Shown: one piece after another, positions 44,781 through 58,270 of the stretch | How positions within the stretch are numbered: the stretch's first letter is position 1 | Layout of the letters: each line of letters starts with the position of its first letter | Source of the DNA: Streptomyces xylophagus | Lineage (GTDB): Bacteria; Actinomycetota; Actinomycetes; Streptomycetales; Streptomycetaceae | DNA length: 64,000 nt | Direction: 5' to 3' | Assembly (NCBI RefSeq): GCF_000716435.1 | Contig: NZ_JNWO01000032.1 | Coordinates: 72,089-136,088, forward strand | The notes under the pieces: model-generated | Told to the model about the DNA's origin: nothing | The model's input: only the letters and a program-made list of their open reading frames with translations | Database searches by the model: none | Translations under genes and position numbers: made by a program

Positions 44781-46486
44781 GCGGGGAGGACCCACATGGG
44801 GTTGGAGTAGAACCAGAGGTCCTTCCACGGGTCGGCGTCGCCGAGGACGTCCATCGCGGGGCCTGCGGGGTCTACGGCCGCGCCGTTGACGCCTACGGCG
44901 GAGCGGTTGCCGTCGGTGCCGCGGAGGCGGACGTAGACCGGCTTGTCCAGGCGGCCGAGGGAGTACGTGAGGCGGACGGTGCCCGACGACTTGTCGACCT
45001 CGAAGGACTTGACGACCTTCGTGCTCGGGGTGGAGAAGGTGTCCTTGTCCGCTACCGGGCCTGTGACATCGCCCTGGATGACGTCGACTCGGGCCAGAGT
45101 GGGTTGGAACTGGGCCCAGTTGGGGCCGTTGGACAGGCTGATCTTGATGACCAGGTCGACCTGGGCGCCTCGGCGGACGTGCAGTGCGCCGCCGAGGGTG
45201 ACCTCGCGGCCGCCGTAGGAGAGGCGGGCGTCGAGGCCGCTGATCAGGCCGCCGTGGTCGACCCAGACGCGGCCCGCGCGGATGCCGTCCATGACCGCCT
45301 TGTAGGCGAACGAGGTCGCGCCGACGTGGGTGCGGGAGTACTGGCCGGGCCAGAAGTCGGTGTCTGTGAGGCTGATGCCGCCGCTGTAGATGGGGTCCTC
45401 GTAGCGGCCGTTGGCGTTGAAGTCGCCGCCGGGGCCGCGCAGGGCGGTGTCCGCGTAGACGTTGTGGGAGTCGGAGTTGGCGGTGATCCACCAGGGCTTG
45501 CCCTCGGCGAGGAGGCTGTCCCACAGGCCGCCGACCGTGGCGGTCATCCAGTCGAAGCCGCCCCAGGTGCGGTAACTCTCCAGCGGGTAACCGGCGAAGG
45601 AGTCGGCGCTGGGGCTGTTGTCGTAGATGCCGCGTCCGCTGCCCGGGCCGTTCGGCTTCGGGATGCCGCCCGCCTGGTGGCCGGGGGCGCCCTCCATGCC
45701 GACGGCGATCGTGGGCTGCGCGTCGCGCCAGCCGCGGATCTCGTGCGGGGAGTCGATGCCCTTGCGCGCCGGGTGGTTGGCGAGGAAGAGGGCGTCCTTG
45801 ACCTTGCGGCGGCGGACCTGGTCGGCGAGGAAGTTGATGCCCGCGATGGCGAGGGCCTCGTTGGCGGGCGAGTTGCCGCTCGCGTTGTTGACGCTGCCGT
45901 CGAAGGAGTTCTCGAACTCCTTGAGCACGGCGACCTCGTTGGAGCCGGGGTGCACGAAGACCGTGCCGTGCTCGGCGCCCGGGATGTTCCACTCCAGGCC
46001 CTGGAAGACGAGGGTGTCCTCGGTCTTGTCACGGGCGTCGACGATGTCCGGATTGACCTTCTCCACACCGATCTTGGCGTGTGCGACGCTGCCGTGGTCG
46101 GTGATGACCATCCAGTCCAGGCCGTGCGCGTTCGCCTGGCGTACGTGGTCGATGACCCGGTACTTCGCGTCGCTGCTGTACTGCGTGTGGATGTGGTGGT
46201 CGCCGGCCAGCCACAGGTAACCGCCGTTGCCCTTCGACGACTTGGCCGTGTGCTCCTGCACCGACGCGGCTGCCTCCCCCGCGCCGGCGAGCACGCTGCC
46301 CGCCGCAAGTCCCGCGCCGAGCAGGCCCGTTCGGCGCAGCATGCCTCTTCGCGACAGCTGACTGGGCGTCAACTCCTCGTCCGGTACCGACGTGTCGAGG
46401 GCGGGCGGCAGCGAGCCGGCGTCCCCGTCCCCGTGGTGGTGATGGTGGTGGTGACCGTGGTCGCCGTGACTGTGGCCGTGGCTCAT
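44777..46486 (-). CDS. Exported His-rich PHP-domain protein
   Basis: 569 residues from ATG 46486 (GGGAGTT upstream). The N-terminus is a His cluster (SHGHSHGDHGHHHHHHHGDG), then a Tat signal RRGMLRRTGLLGAGLAAG. The PHP domain starts LAGDHHIHTQYSSDA, with metal ligands HxH, MVITDHG and a later His in LFLANHPAR. About 300 further residues form a beta-rich C-terminal part. PHP proteins hydrolyse phosphoesters with Mn, Zn or Fe; substrate here unknown. The His run before the signal may hold metal until folding, which is inference. Confidence 0.82.
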   Translation of the reverse strand: MSHGHSHGDHGHHHHHHHGDGDAGSLPPALDTSVPDEELTPSQLSRRGMLRRTGLLGAGLAAGSVLAGAGEAAASVQEHTAKSSKGNGGYLWLAGDHHIHTQYSSDAKYRVIDHVRQANAHGLDWMVITDHGSVAHAKIGVEKVNPDIVDARDKTEDTLVFQGLEWNIPGAEHGTVFVHPGSNEVAVLKEFENSFDGSVNNASGNSPANEALAIAGINFLADQVRRRKVKDALFLANHPARKGIDSPHEIRGWRDAQPTIAVGMEGAPGHQAGGIPKPNGPGSGRGIYDNSPSADSFAGYPLESYRTWGGFDWMTATVGGLWDSLLAEGKPWWITANSDSHNVYADTALRGPGGDFNANGRYEDPIYSGGISLTDTDFWPGQYSRTHVGATSFAYKAVMDGIRAGRVWVDHGGLISGLDARLSYGGREVTLGGALHVRRGAQVDLVIKISLSNGPNWAQFQPTLARVDVIQGDVTGPVADKDTFSTPSTKVVKSFEVDKSSGTVRLTYSLGRLDKPVYVRLRGTDGNRSAVGVNGAAVDPAGPAMDVLGDADPWKDLWFYSNPMWVLPA

Positions 46487-46659
46487 GTTCAACTCCCGCT
46501 GGAATGCAGGGACCTTCACGCTCGGACGTGCAGAGTCTGAAAAGGAGCGGTGAACAGCGGGAGTCGCGGTGGTGGTGTGGCAAAGAACGAGTCATGCACG
46601 GCTATAACACCGGTCATGCGAAGCTTTGTCGTCGGTCATCCTTCGCCCCTGCGTTCTGT

Positions 46660-48309
46660 TTATCCTTCGCCCCTGCGCACCGCGCCCGCCAGGATCCAGC
46701 CCTCCATCGCCTCGTACCGCCGGCGCTGTTCCTCCTCCTTCGCCCGGCCCGAGGCGACCGTGCCGAGCCAGCCGAAGGCGAAGCCGAGGGGGATCGTGAC
46801 GAGTCCTGTCGTCGTGAACGGGAACCAGTTGAAGTCGGCGTGAGGGAAGGCGGCGGTGGCCGAACCGGAGACCAGGTTCGTGCCCGGCATCAGCACCAGC
46901 ACGGAGAGCGTGCCGCCAATGAGCGTGCTGAGCAGGCCCGTTCGGGTGTAGCGGCGCCAGAAGAGGCTGTAGACGAGGGCGGGCAGTATGGCCGAGGCGC
47001 CCAGGCAGAAGGACAGGGTCACCAGGGGTTGCAGGCCCCGGTGCTGGACCAGTGTCGCGAGCAGGATCGCCGGAACGCCCACCGCCAGCGCCGAGTAGCG
47101 GGCCAGTGTCATCTCGCGGTGGACCGGCATCTCCTGGACGCGGGTCGCGAAGACGTCGTGGGCGAGGGAGTTGGCGCAGGCGAGGATCATCCCGGCGACC
47201 GAGGCGAGCAGGGTCAGGAAGACGGCCGTGGTGACGGTGGTGAACAGGAGGGTCTCCGTCGCCGACATGCCCGCGCCGAACACCGCCCGCGAGCCCAGCA
47301 GATAGGCCGTGTTGCCCTGCGGGTCGGCCTGCGCGATCGCCGCCCGGCCGATCAGCGCCGTGGCACCGAACCCGACGACCGTCACGATCACCACGAACAG
47401 CGCCACGCTCGACACCGCCCACGACATCGACCGCCGCACCTGCCGGGCGCTCGACGCCGTGTACATGCGCATCGTGATGTGCGGGAGACAGGCGCCGCCG
47501 AGGACGACCGTCAGCTGCGAACTGATCATGTCCAGCCGGGGACTTGGGCCACCGGCGAACTCGAGTCCCGAGTGGAGGAAGGACGAACCGACCCCGCTCC
47601 GCTCGGCCGCCGTGTCGAAGAAGGCGCCCAGGTCCCAGTGGAAACGGTTCAGAACGAGCACGGCGATCACCGTTCCCGAACCGAGCAGCATCACGATCTT
47701 CAGGATCTGGATGAGGGCGGTGCCCTTCATGCCGCCGATCGCCGCGTAGCTGATCATCAGCGCGCCCAGGCCGATGATGCAGCCGGTCTGGAGGAAGTCA
47801 CTGGAGAAGCCGAGGATGAACGCCAACAGCTGCCCCGCGCCCGCGAGTTGGACCAGCATCAGCGGCAGCAGCGCGATGATGGTCACCGCGCACGCGACGA
47901 TACGTACGGACCGTCCCGGCATACGGCGGCCGAGCGCGTCGCCCATCGTGAACCGGCCCGCGTTGCGCAGCGGTTCGGCCAGCAGGAACATCAGCAGCAT
48001 CAGGGACAGGGCTGTGCTCAGCGCGAGGACCACTCCGTCGTAGCCGCACAGCGCGATCACCCCGCCCGTGCCCAGCACGCTCGCCGCGGAGATGTAATCG
48101 CCCGCTATGGCAAGGCCGTTGCGCAGGGGGGAGAGGGAACCGTACCCCGTGTAGAACTCGTCGAGGTCGTCGCGGTCCGGGCCCGTCATCACACACAGCA
48201 GGAGGGTGATCGTGGCGACGGTGGAGAACGCCACCAGCGACATCGTCTGCGAGGAATCCCTGAAGCCGGTCATCGCCGTCACCACGGTCGGTGTCGTCGG
48301 CGCGGTCAC
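46660..48309 (-). CDS. Sodium:solute symporter, acetate/monocarboxylate (ActP) type
   Basis: 549 residues from GTG 48309, overlapping the stop of the DUF485 gene (GTGA). About 13 helices; DEFYTGYGSLSPLRNGLAIAGDYISAASVLG and GYDGVVLALSTALSLMLLMFLLAEPLRN are the ActP signature blocks. Imports acetate or pyruvate with Na+. The coupling with a DUF485 gene is the classic yjcH-actP arrangement. Confidence 0.9.
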   Translation of the reverse strand: MTAPTTPTVVTAMTGFRDSSQTMSLVAFSTVATITLLLCVMTGPDRDDLDEFYTGYGSLSPLRNGLAIAGDYISAASVLGTGGVIALCGYDGVVLALSTALSLMLLMFLLAEPLRNAGRFTMGDALGRRMPGRSVRIVACAVTIIALLPLMLVQLAGAGQLLAFILGFSSDFLQTGCIIGLGALMISYAAIGGMKGTALIQILKIVMLLGSGTVIAVLVLNRFHWDLGAFFDTAAERSGVGSSFLHSGLEFAGGPSPRLDMISSQLTVVLGGACLPHITMRMYTASSARQVRRSMSWAVSSVALFVVIVTVVGFGATALIGRAAIAQADPQGNTAYLLGSRAVFGAGMSATETLLFTTVTTAVFLTLLASVAGMILACANSLAHDVFATRVQEMPVHREMTLARYSALAVGVPAILLATLVQHRGLQPLVTLSFCLGASAILPALVYSLFWRRYTRTGLLSTLIGGTLSVLVLMPGTNLVSGSATAAFPHADFNWFPFTTTGLVTIPLGFAFGWLGTVASGRAKEEEQRRRYEAMEGWILAGAVRRGEG

Positions 48310-48776
48310 CGTGCCGCCTCCCGTCTGGCGTCCAGTTCGGCCTGCTTGCGGATGCGGTCCGCGAGGGGGTCGACGCGGCGCCGGGCCGTGTGCTCGTAGA
48401 GCGCTATCGCCAGCCAGGTGACGGGGAGTTGGACCAGCGCGAGCAGCAGTCCGGTGGGCACACCGCCGGTGACGGTGCTCGACATCAGCGAGGGCGCGAA
48501 CGCGGAGAGGCCGAGGAAGAGGCAGAAGTAGCCGAGCGCGGTGAGGGTCGCCACGCGGCGCTGACGGCGGTACGCGCCGCGCAGGACGCGCAGATCGCGG
48601 TGGTTGCCGAGGGCGGGGCGACGGGGCAGACGGCGGCGTTCGGGCGGGGGCGGGGGTGGCTGCCAGGGGTAGGTGAGGCGGGGCGGGGACGGGTCGTGCG
48701 GGGCGCGCGAACCATGCGGGGGGTAGGGGTCGTACGGGGCGTATGAATCATGCGGAGGGTACGGGTCGTAGGACAT
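48306..48776 (-). CDS. DUF485 (YjcH-like) membrane protein with proline-rich N-terminus
   Basis: 156 residues from ATG 48776 behind AAGGAG. First 50 residues are repeats of YDPYPPH type, then a Pro/Arg-rich stretch. The DUF485 part has two helices (VATLTALGYFCLFLGLSAFAPSLM and GLLLALVQLPVTWLAIALYEHTA) and a basic tail. DUF485 proteins sit with ActP-type carriers. The long disordered N-terminus is an extension relative to E. coli YjcH. Confidence 0.86.
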   Translation of the reverse strand: MSYDPYPPHDSYAPYDPYPPHGSRAPHDPSPPRLTYPWQPPPPPPERRRLPRRPALGNHRDLRVLRGAYRRQRRVATLTALGYFCLFLGLSAFAPSLMSSTVTGGVPTGLLLALVQLPVTWLAIALYEHTARRRVDPLADRIRKQAELDARREAAR

Positions 48777-49007
48777 CCCGTGCTCCTTGCGTGGCTCGGG
48801 TCCGTGGCGGCGGACCGCAGGGAGTTGGGCGGAGCGGGTCACGCACGTTACTCGCCGGTTGGGGGATGTGGGTGCTTTTCGCCGAACTGGGCGGTTGGTA
48901 TGCGCTTACCGCGTCAACGGCCGCTGACCTCGGGTGTTGGGGGAGTTGACGCCGTCGGCCGCCGACTTGCTTCGCTCCGTGCCGCCCGCTGAGCAACTCG
49001 GCCTGCC

Positions 49008-50537
49008 TCACTGCTCCTTGAGGACCGGGAACCGTCGTGGCGCCAGGAACAGCAGCACCAGGAAGGCCACGCCGGCGGCACAACCCGCGCCGATGTACAC
49101 CGCGTGCACCGCGTCCGCGATCGCCCGCCGGGTCGCCTCGGGCACCGCGCCCGCGTCGAGGCCCCGCGTCACCGAGTCCAGGTCGCTCGCGCCGCCGAGG
49201 CGGGACGCCAGTACGCCGTTGGCGACCGCGCCGAATACCGACGCGCCGATCGTCTGGCCGGTCTGGCGGCAGAAGAGGACGGACGCGGTCGTCACGCCCC
49301 GCTCCTCCCACCCGACCGTCGACTGCACCCCGACGATCAGGGGCAGTTGGAAGAGTCCGAGGGCCGCGCCGAGCAGCAGCATCAGCGTCATCGGCTGCCA
49401 GGCCGCGCCCGGATACGGCAGGAACGGGAACGCGAACAGGATCAGCGTCGCCGCCCCGATCCCGATCATCGCCGTGTTGCGGAAACCGATCCGCCGGTAC
49501 ACGTGCTGGCTCAACGCGGCCGACACCGGCCAGCTCAACGTCCATACGGACAGCACGAATCCGGCCATCACGGGTGCCAGGCCGAGCACCGACTGCGCGT
49601 ACGTCGGCAGGAACACGCTCGGCGCCACCATCAGCAACCCCAGTGCGCCCAAAGCCAAGTTGACCGCCGCGATCGTACGGCGCCGCCACACCCACCCGGG
49701 GATGATCGGCTCGGCCGCCCGCCGTTCGATCAGGACCACGAGTCCGGCCAGGGCAAGTCCCGTACCGAACAAGGCCATTGAGGGCGCCGACAGCCAGGGC
49801 CACGCCACTCCGCCCTGCACCAGTGCCGTGATCAGTACGCCTCCGCAGGCGAACACGGCCAGCGCGCCCGCCCAGTCGACGCGGGGGCGGGAGTCGCGGA
49901 CGCGCTCCGGTTCGTGGAGGTGGCGGACGATCAGCCACAACGCCACTGCTCCGACAGGGAGGTTGACGAGGAAGATCCACCGCCAGCCCGCGTACGCCGC
50001 GAGCAACCCGCCCACACCGGGGCCCGCGACCGCCGACACCGCCCACACCGTGGACAGCTTCGACTGGATCTTCGGCCGTTCCTTGAGCGGGTACAGGTCG
50101 GCCGCGAGCGTCTGCACCGTGCCCTGCAACGCGCCGCCGCCCAGGCCCTGCACGATGCGGAACGCGATCAGCGCGCCCATGTTCCAGGCCGACGCGCACA
50201 GCAGCGAACCGGCGAGGAAGACCGCCGCGCCCGTGATCAGTACCGGTTTGCGGCCGAAGGTGTCGGAGAGCTTGCCGTAGACGGGCAGGGTGACCGTCAC
50301 GGCCAGCAGATAGCCGGAGAACAGCCACGAGAAGATGGAGAAGCCGCCGAGATCGCCGACGATCTGCGGTACGGCCGTGGAGACGATGGTCGAGTCGAGG
50401 GCGGCCAGCGCCATCGCGAGCATGAGGGCCGCGACGACCGCCTTCCGGCGCCGGTCGGGAGGGGCCGGCGTGGGCTGCTCGGCCGCCTCGGTTCGTATCT
50501 CGGTGTCGCTGTCGCTGTCCCGGTCCCCCTGGTCCAC
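49008..50537 (-). CDS. MFS drug exporter, DHA2 (EmrB/QacA) family
   Basis: 509 residues if GTG 50537 is used (GGGGAAAGGA upstream); ATG 50558 has no ribosome site. 14 helices. LDSTIVSTAVPQIVGDLGG and the later LSDTFGRKPVLITGA motif A are typical DHA2 features, and the family motif C lies near GPGVGGLLAAYAGWRWIFLVNLPVG. Probable drug/proton antiporter. No regulator gene adjoins it. Confidence 0.9.
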   Translation of the reverse strand: MDQGDRDSDSDTEIRTEAAEQPTPAPPDRRRKAVVAALMLAMALAALDSTIVSTAVPQIVGDLGGFSIFSWLFSGYLLAVTVTLPVYGKLSDTFGRKPVLITGAAVFLAGSLLCASAWNMGALIAFRIVQGLGGGALQGTVQTLAADLYPLKERPKIQSKLSTVWAVSAVAGPGVGGLLAAYAGWRWIFLVNLPVGAVALWLIVRHLHEPERVRDSRPRVDWAGALAVFACGGVLITALVQGGVAWPWLSAPSMALFGTGLALAGLVVLIERRAAEPIIPGWVWRRRTIAAVNLALGALGLLMVAPSVFLPTYAQSVLGLAPVMAGFVLSVWTLSWPVSAALSQHVYRRIGFRNTAMIGIGAATLILFAFPFLPYPGAAWQPMTLMLLLGAALGLFQLPLIVGVQSTVGWEERGVTTASVLFCRQTGQTIGASVFGAVANGVLASRLGGASDLDSVTRGLDAGAVPEATRRAIADAVHAVYIGAGCAAGVAFLVLLFLAPRRFPVLKEQ

Positions 50538-50938
50538 AGGATTCCTTTCCCCTTGCATCTATCTGCCGCGCACCAGCTTCCCACTTGAGCCTCACGTAGC
50601 GGCAGGGTGGAAGGTGAGCGGGCCGGTGGGTGGACCGAACCCCGAGACCGGCTCCACCCGGCGGTGGAGACCCCCTAAGGGTCCCTCCGTACTACGACCC
50701 GGGGACGGTTCGTACCGGCGGAGGAGGAGACGGACCGGGGGTCGTCCTTAACCTGGCTTTATGCCGCTGGGGGGCGGCAGGCCGAACCGCAGAGGGTGGG
50801 GTTTTCCCCCGGGAAAGACTGCGCTGAGCACCAGCGCGCCGGACCCCCTCCCGCCGCCAGACTCATCGTCGTAACCACTTGAACCGCATCGACCGGGCAC
50901 CGGCACGCTCGTCCACCGACCGACTTAGGAGACATACC

Positions 50939-51727
50939 GTGACATCGGCTGTAACCATTCCCAGGCACGGGGGCACTGGAGGGCGTACGGCCGTTGCCGC
51001 GCGAGCGCGGCAGGTCGTCAAGGCGTACGGGGCCGGGGAGACCCGCGTCGTCGCCCTCGACCATGTCGACGTGGACATCGCCCGCGGCCAGTTCACCGCG
51101 ATCATGGGCCCTTCGGGGTCCGGCAAGTCCACGCTCATGCACTGCCTCGCCGGGCTCGACACCGTGACGTCCGGGCAGATCTACCTGGACGAGACCGAGA
51201 TCACCGGCCTCAAGGACAAGAGGCTCACCCAACTGCGCCGGGACCGGATCGGGTTCATCTTCCAGGCCTACAACCTGCTGCCGACGCTGAACGCGCTCGA
51301 GAACATCACGCTGCCCATGGACATAGCCGGCCGCAAGCCGGACAAGGGGTGGCTGGCGCAGGTCGTGGAGACGGTCGGGCTGTCGAGCCGGCTCAAGCAC
51401 CGGCCCAACCAGCTCTCCGGCGGCCAGCAGCAACGCGTCGCCGTAGCACGGGCGTTGGCGGCCCGGCCCGAGATCATCTTCGGTGACGAGCCGACCGGAA
51501 ACCTCGACTCCCGTGCGGGAGCAGAGGTGTTGGGCTTCCTGCGCCGCTCCGTGGACGAGCTGGGCCAGACCATCGTGATGGTCACCCACGACCCGGTGGC
51601 CGCGTCGTACGCCGACCGCGTCCTGTATCTCGCGGACGGCCGGATCGTCGACGAGATGTTCAAGCCGACCGCGGACGCCGTCCTCGACCGCATGAAGGAC
51701 TTCGACGCGCGGGGGCGTACGTCATGA
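50939..51727 (+). CDS. ABC transporter ATP-binding protein (LolD/MacB type)
   Basis: 262 residues from GTG 50939 behind AGGAGA. Walker A GPSGSGKSTL, signature LSGGQQQRVAVARAL, Walker B FGDEPTGNLD and H-loop VTHDP are all intact. Works with the FtsX-like permease encoded immediately downstream (overlap ATGA). Such pairs are mechanotransmission pumps that move lipoproteins, peptides or toxins rather than classic importers. Confidence 0.93.
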   Translation: MTSAVTIPRHGGTGGRTAVAARARQVVKAYGAGETRVVALDHVDVDIARGQFTAIMGPSGSGKSTLMHCLAGLDTVTSGQIYLDETEITGLKDKRLTQLRRDRIGFIFQAYNLLPTLNALENITLPMDIAGRKPDKGWLAQVVETVGLSSRLKHRPNQLSGGQQQRVAVARALAARPEIIFGDEPTGNLDSRAGAEVLGFLRRSVDELGQTIVMVTHDPVAASYADRVLYLADGRIVDEMFKPTADAVLDRMKDFDARGRTS

Positions 51728-54297
51728 CTGTCATGAAGACCTCGAGGCGCAACTTCTTCGCCCACAAAGGGCGGATGGCGCTCTCCGCGATAGCCGTGCT
51801 GCTGTCGGTGGCGTTCGTGTGCGGCACGCTGGTGTTCACCGACACGATGAACACGACGTTCGACAAGCTCTTCGCGGCCACCGCGTCCGATGTGACGGTC
51901 CTGCCGAAGACGGCCAAGGCCGACGGCAGCACCCCGCAGAACGGACTGCCCGAGTCGCTGCCGGCCTCCACGGTCGCGCAGGTGGCGAAGGCCCAGGGCG
52001 TCAAGTCCGTTGAGGGCGCCGTCAGTTCGATGAACGTGACCGTCGTCAACAGCGCCAACAAGAACATGGGGTCCTCGACCGGCGCGCCCACCATCGCGGG
52101 CAACTGGACGAAGAACGACCTGCGTTCGATGGAGATCACCTCCGGACACGCCCCGCGCGGCCCGACCGAGGTGATGGTCGACGCCGACACCGCCGACAAG
52201 CACCACCTCAAGATGGGCGATTCGCTGCGCACGATCTCGCAGAAGGGTGACTTCACCGCGAGGATCGTCGGCATCGCCACCTTCAAGGTGACCAACCCCG
52301 GTGCGGCCGTCGTCTACTTCGACACCGCCACCGCGCAGCGCGAACTCCTCGGCGCCACCGGCCGGTTCACCCAGCTCGGCGTGACCGCCGCGAGCGGTGT
52401 GACGGACACTCAGCTCAAGCAGAACGTGGCCCAGACCCTCGCCTCGTCGGGGACGTACAAGATCCAGACGGCCAAGGAGAACGCCGACGAGAACCGCAAG
52501 GGCGTCGGCCAGTTCATGAACGTCATCAAGTACGCCATGCTCGGCTTCGCCGGGATCGCGTTCCTGGTGGGCATCTTCCTGATCATCAACACCTTCTCGA
52601 TGCTGGTCACCCAACGGACCCGCGAAATAGGCCTGATGAGGGCGGTCGGCTCGTCCCGCGGGCAGGTCAACCGCTCGGTGCTGGTCGAGGCGACCCTGCT
52701 CGGGATCGTCGGCTCGATCCTCGGTGTCGGCGCCGGTGTCGGCATCGCCGTGGGCCTGATGAAGCTGATGGGCGCGGCGGGCATGGACCTGTCGACCCGG
52801 GACCTGACGGTGAAGTGGACGACCCCGGTGCTCGGCCTGCTCCTCGGCGTGATCGTCACCATCCTCGCCGCCTACCTCCCGGCCCGCCGGGCCGGCAAGG
52901 TCTCCCCGATGGCCGCGCTGCGCGACGCCGGTACACCGGCCGACGGCAAGGCGGGCTGGGTACGGGGCGTGATCGGCCTGATCCTGACGGGCATCGGCAT
53001 CGCCGCCCTGATCGGGGCGGCCACCGCCAAGAAGGCGACCGACGGTTCGCTGGTCCTCGGCATGGGCGTCGTGTTCTCCCTGATCGGCTTTGTCATCATC
53101 GGCCCGCTGCTCGCCAACGGGGTCGTACGGGTCATCAGCGTGGTCCTGCTGCGGGCCTTCGGGCCGGTGGGGCGCCTGGCCGAACGCAACGCGCTCCGCA
53201 ACCCCAGGCGTACGGGTGCTACGGGTGCGGCCCTGATGATCGGCCTCGCGCTGGTCGCCTGTCTGTCGGTGGTCGGCTCCTCGATGGTCGCCTCGGCGAC
53301 GAGCGAACTGGACAAGTCCGTCGGCGCCGACTTCATCGTCCAGGGCAACCAGCGGATCGTCCCGCAGGCGGAGAAGGCGATGGAGCGGTCGCCCGACCTC
53401 GTCCACGTCACCCGCTACAAGGATCTCGACGCCACCCTCACCTCGCCCGACGGCCAGAAGGACACCGACGGCATCACCGCCGCCGACCCGTCCTACGCCC
53501 AGGACCTGCGCCGCGCCACCACGGCCGGCGAACTGTCCGCCGCCTACGGCACCAACGCGATGTCGGTGGGCTCCAAGTACGCCAAGAAGCACGGCGTCCA
53601 CGTCGGCGACACGATCAACGTCGCCTTCAAGGGCGGCGAGACGGCGAAGCTGAAGGTCGCGGCGATCACGGACGACGACGTGGCCATCGACCAGGGCGCG
53701 CGGTACACCAGCATCGCCACGATGCAGAAGTACCTCCCCGCGAACAAGATCCCGCCCAATGAGATCATGTTCGCCAAGGCCAAGGAAGGCCAGGAGAAGC
53801 AGGCGTACGCGGCCCTGAAGAAGGCCATGGAGCCGTACCCGCAGTACCAGGTGCGCGACCAGACCGACTACAAGCAGGAACTGAAGGACCAGATCGGCCA
53901 GCTCCTGAACATGGTCTACGGCCTTCTCGCCCTCGCGATCATCGTGGCGGTCCTGGGTGTGGTGAACACGCTGGCCCTGTCGGTCGTCGAGCGGACCCGT
54001 GAGATCGGCCTGATGCGGGCGATCGGGATGTCCCGTCGCCAACTCCGCCGGATGATCCGCATGGAGTCGGTCGTGATCGCCCTCTTCGGAGCGCTGCTCG
54101 GGCTGGGGCTCGGGATGGGCTGGGGGGCGACCGCCCAGCAGCTGCTCGCGCTGGAGGGGCTGAAGGTTCTGGAGATTCCCTGGGGGACGATCATCGCGGT
54201 CTTCGTGGGGTCGGCGTTCGTGGGACTGTTCGCGGCCTTGATCCCGGCGTTCCGGGCGGGGCGGATGAACGTCCTGAACGCGATCGCCACGGATTAG
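51724..54297 (+). CDS. FtsX-like ABC permease, two-repeat form
   Basis: 857 residues. N-terminal helix, a large extracellular region, three helices (IKYAMLGFAGIAFLVGIFLIINTFSM to LGLLLGVIVTILAAYLPARRAGK), a central helix pair, a second extracellular region and three more helices at the end (VYGLLALAIIVAVLGVVNTLALSVVERTREIGLMRAIG). ERTREIGLMRA(V/I)G occurs in both halves. This duplicated FtsX layout is usual in actinobacterial partners of MacB-type ATPases. Substrate unknown; often linked to envelope stress or peptide resistance. Confidence 0.92.
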   Translation: MTVMKTSRRNFFAHKGRMALSAIAVLLSVAFVCGTLVFTDTMNTTFDKLFAATASDVTVLPKTAKADGSTPQNGLPESLPASTVAQVAKAQGVKSVEGAVSSMNVTVVNSANKNMGSSTGAPTIAGNWTKNDLRSMEITSGHAPRGPTEVMVDADTADKHHLKMGDSLRTISQKGDFTARIVGIATFKVTNPGAAVVYFDTATAQRELLGATGRFTQLGVTAASGVTDTQLKQNVAQTLASSGTYKIQTAKENADENRKGVGQFMNVIKYAMLGFAGIAFLVGIFLIINTFSMLVTQRTREIGLMRAVGSSRGQVNRSVLVEATLLGIVGSILGVGAGVGIAVGLMKLMGAAGMDLSTRDLTVKWTTPVLGLLLGVIVTILAAYLPARRAGKVSPMAALRDAGTPADGKAGWVRGVIGLILTGIGIAALIGAATAKKATDGSLVLGMGVVFSLIGFVIIGPLLANGVVRVISVVLLRAFGPVGRLAERNALRNPRRTGATGAALMIGLALVACLSVVGSSMVASATSELDKSVGADFIVQGNQRIVPQAEKAMERSPDLVHVTRYKDLDATLTSPDGQKDTDGITAADPSYAQDLRRATTAGELSAAYGTNAMSVGSKYAKKHGVHVGDTINVAFKGGETAKLKVAAITDDDVAIDQGARYTSIATMQKYLPANKIPPNEIMFAKAKEGQEKQAYAALKKAMEPYPQYQVRDQTDYKQELKDQIGQLLNMVYGLLALAIIVAVLGVVNTLALSVVERTREIGLMRAIGMSRRQLRRMIRMESVVIALFGALLGLGLGMGWGATAQQLLALEGLKVLEIPWGTIIAVFVGSAFVGLFAALIPAFRAGRMNVLNAIATD

Positions 54298-54315
54298 CCA
54301 ACCTGCACGGGGGAG

Positions 54316-54367
54316 CCCGGCGCCGAGAAGTCACGGGGGACTTCTTGGCGCCGGGTTTGTTTGTTGT
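54316..54367 (+). terminator. Terminator after the ABC permease gene
   Basis: 16-bp arms 54316-54331 and 54340-54355 with one mismatch (CCCGGCGCCGAGAAGT on the left), 8-base loop, then TTTGTTTGTTGT. A strong intrinsic terminator. Confidence 0.88.
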
Positions 54368-54568
54368 CTGTTGAGGGTGACTTTTTAGTTGGCAGCAAAC
54401 GGGCGGGTGGGTGGGAAACGCTTTTTCGGCAGCGCGGGGTGCCAGAGAAGCGAGGGTTATCCACAGCCCCGGCGTACGGCAGCGCACCGACGTACGCTGG
54501 ATACCCCCGGCCCACTACCCGCGTCGGGCCCTTCGTGTTGCCCACCCCCCGGACGGAAGCGCCCCTCC

Positions 54569-58099
<3,531 letters not shown>

Positions 58100-58192
58100 A
58101 CGTGCGATAGACGTGCCATAGACGTGACGTGGAAGCGTCGGAGAAGTACCGATGCCGACCGGCCGTCCGAGGTCGTAGGGGCCTCGACGGTC

Positions 58193-58270
58193 GGTCGCGT
58201 CAGGCGGGGCCGGTCGCGTCAGGCGGGGCCGGTCGCGTCAGGCGGCGGCCGGTCGGATCAGGCGGGGGCC
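58193..58270. repeat. 19-20-bp tandem repeat at the TetR 3' end
   Basis: Four units of GGTCGCGTCAGGCGGGGCC with small changes. The stop codon of the minus-strand TetR gene (58258-58260) falls in the fourth unit, so the array looks like copies of that gene's end. Confidence 0.8.

Noticed and set aside
48850..49007. Possible gene in the gap between the DUF485 gene and the DHA2 exporter
   Set aside because: Only short frames without ribosome sites; the stretch looks like non-coding spacer.
50538..50938. Possible small gene in the 401-base gap before the ABC transporter
   Set aside because: Short frames lack ribosome sites; the gap most likely carries the divergent promoters, though no clear boxes stand out.
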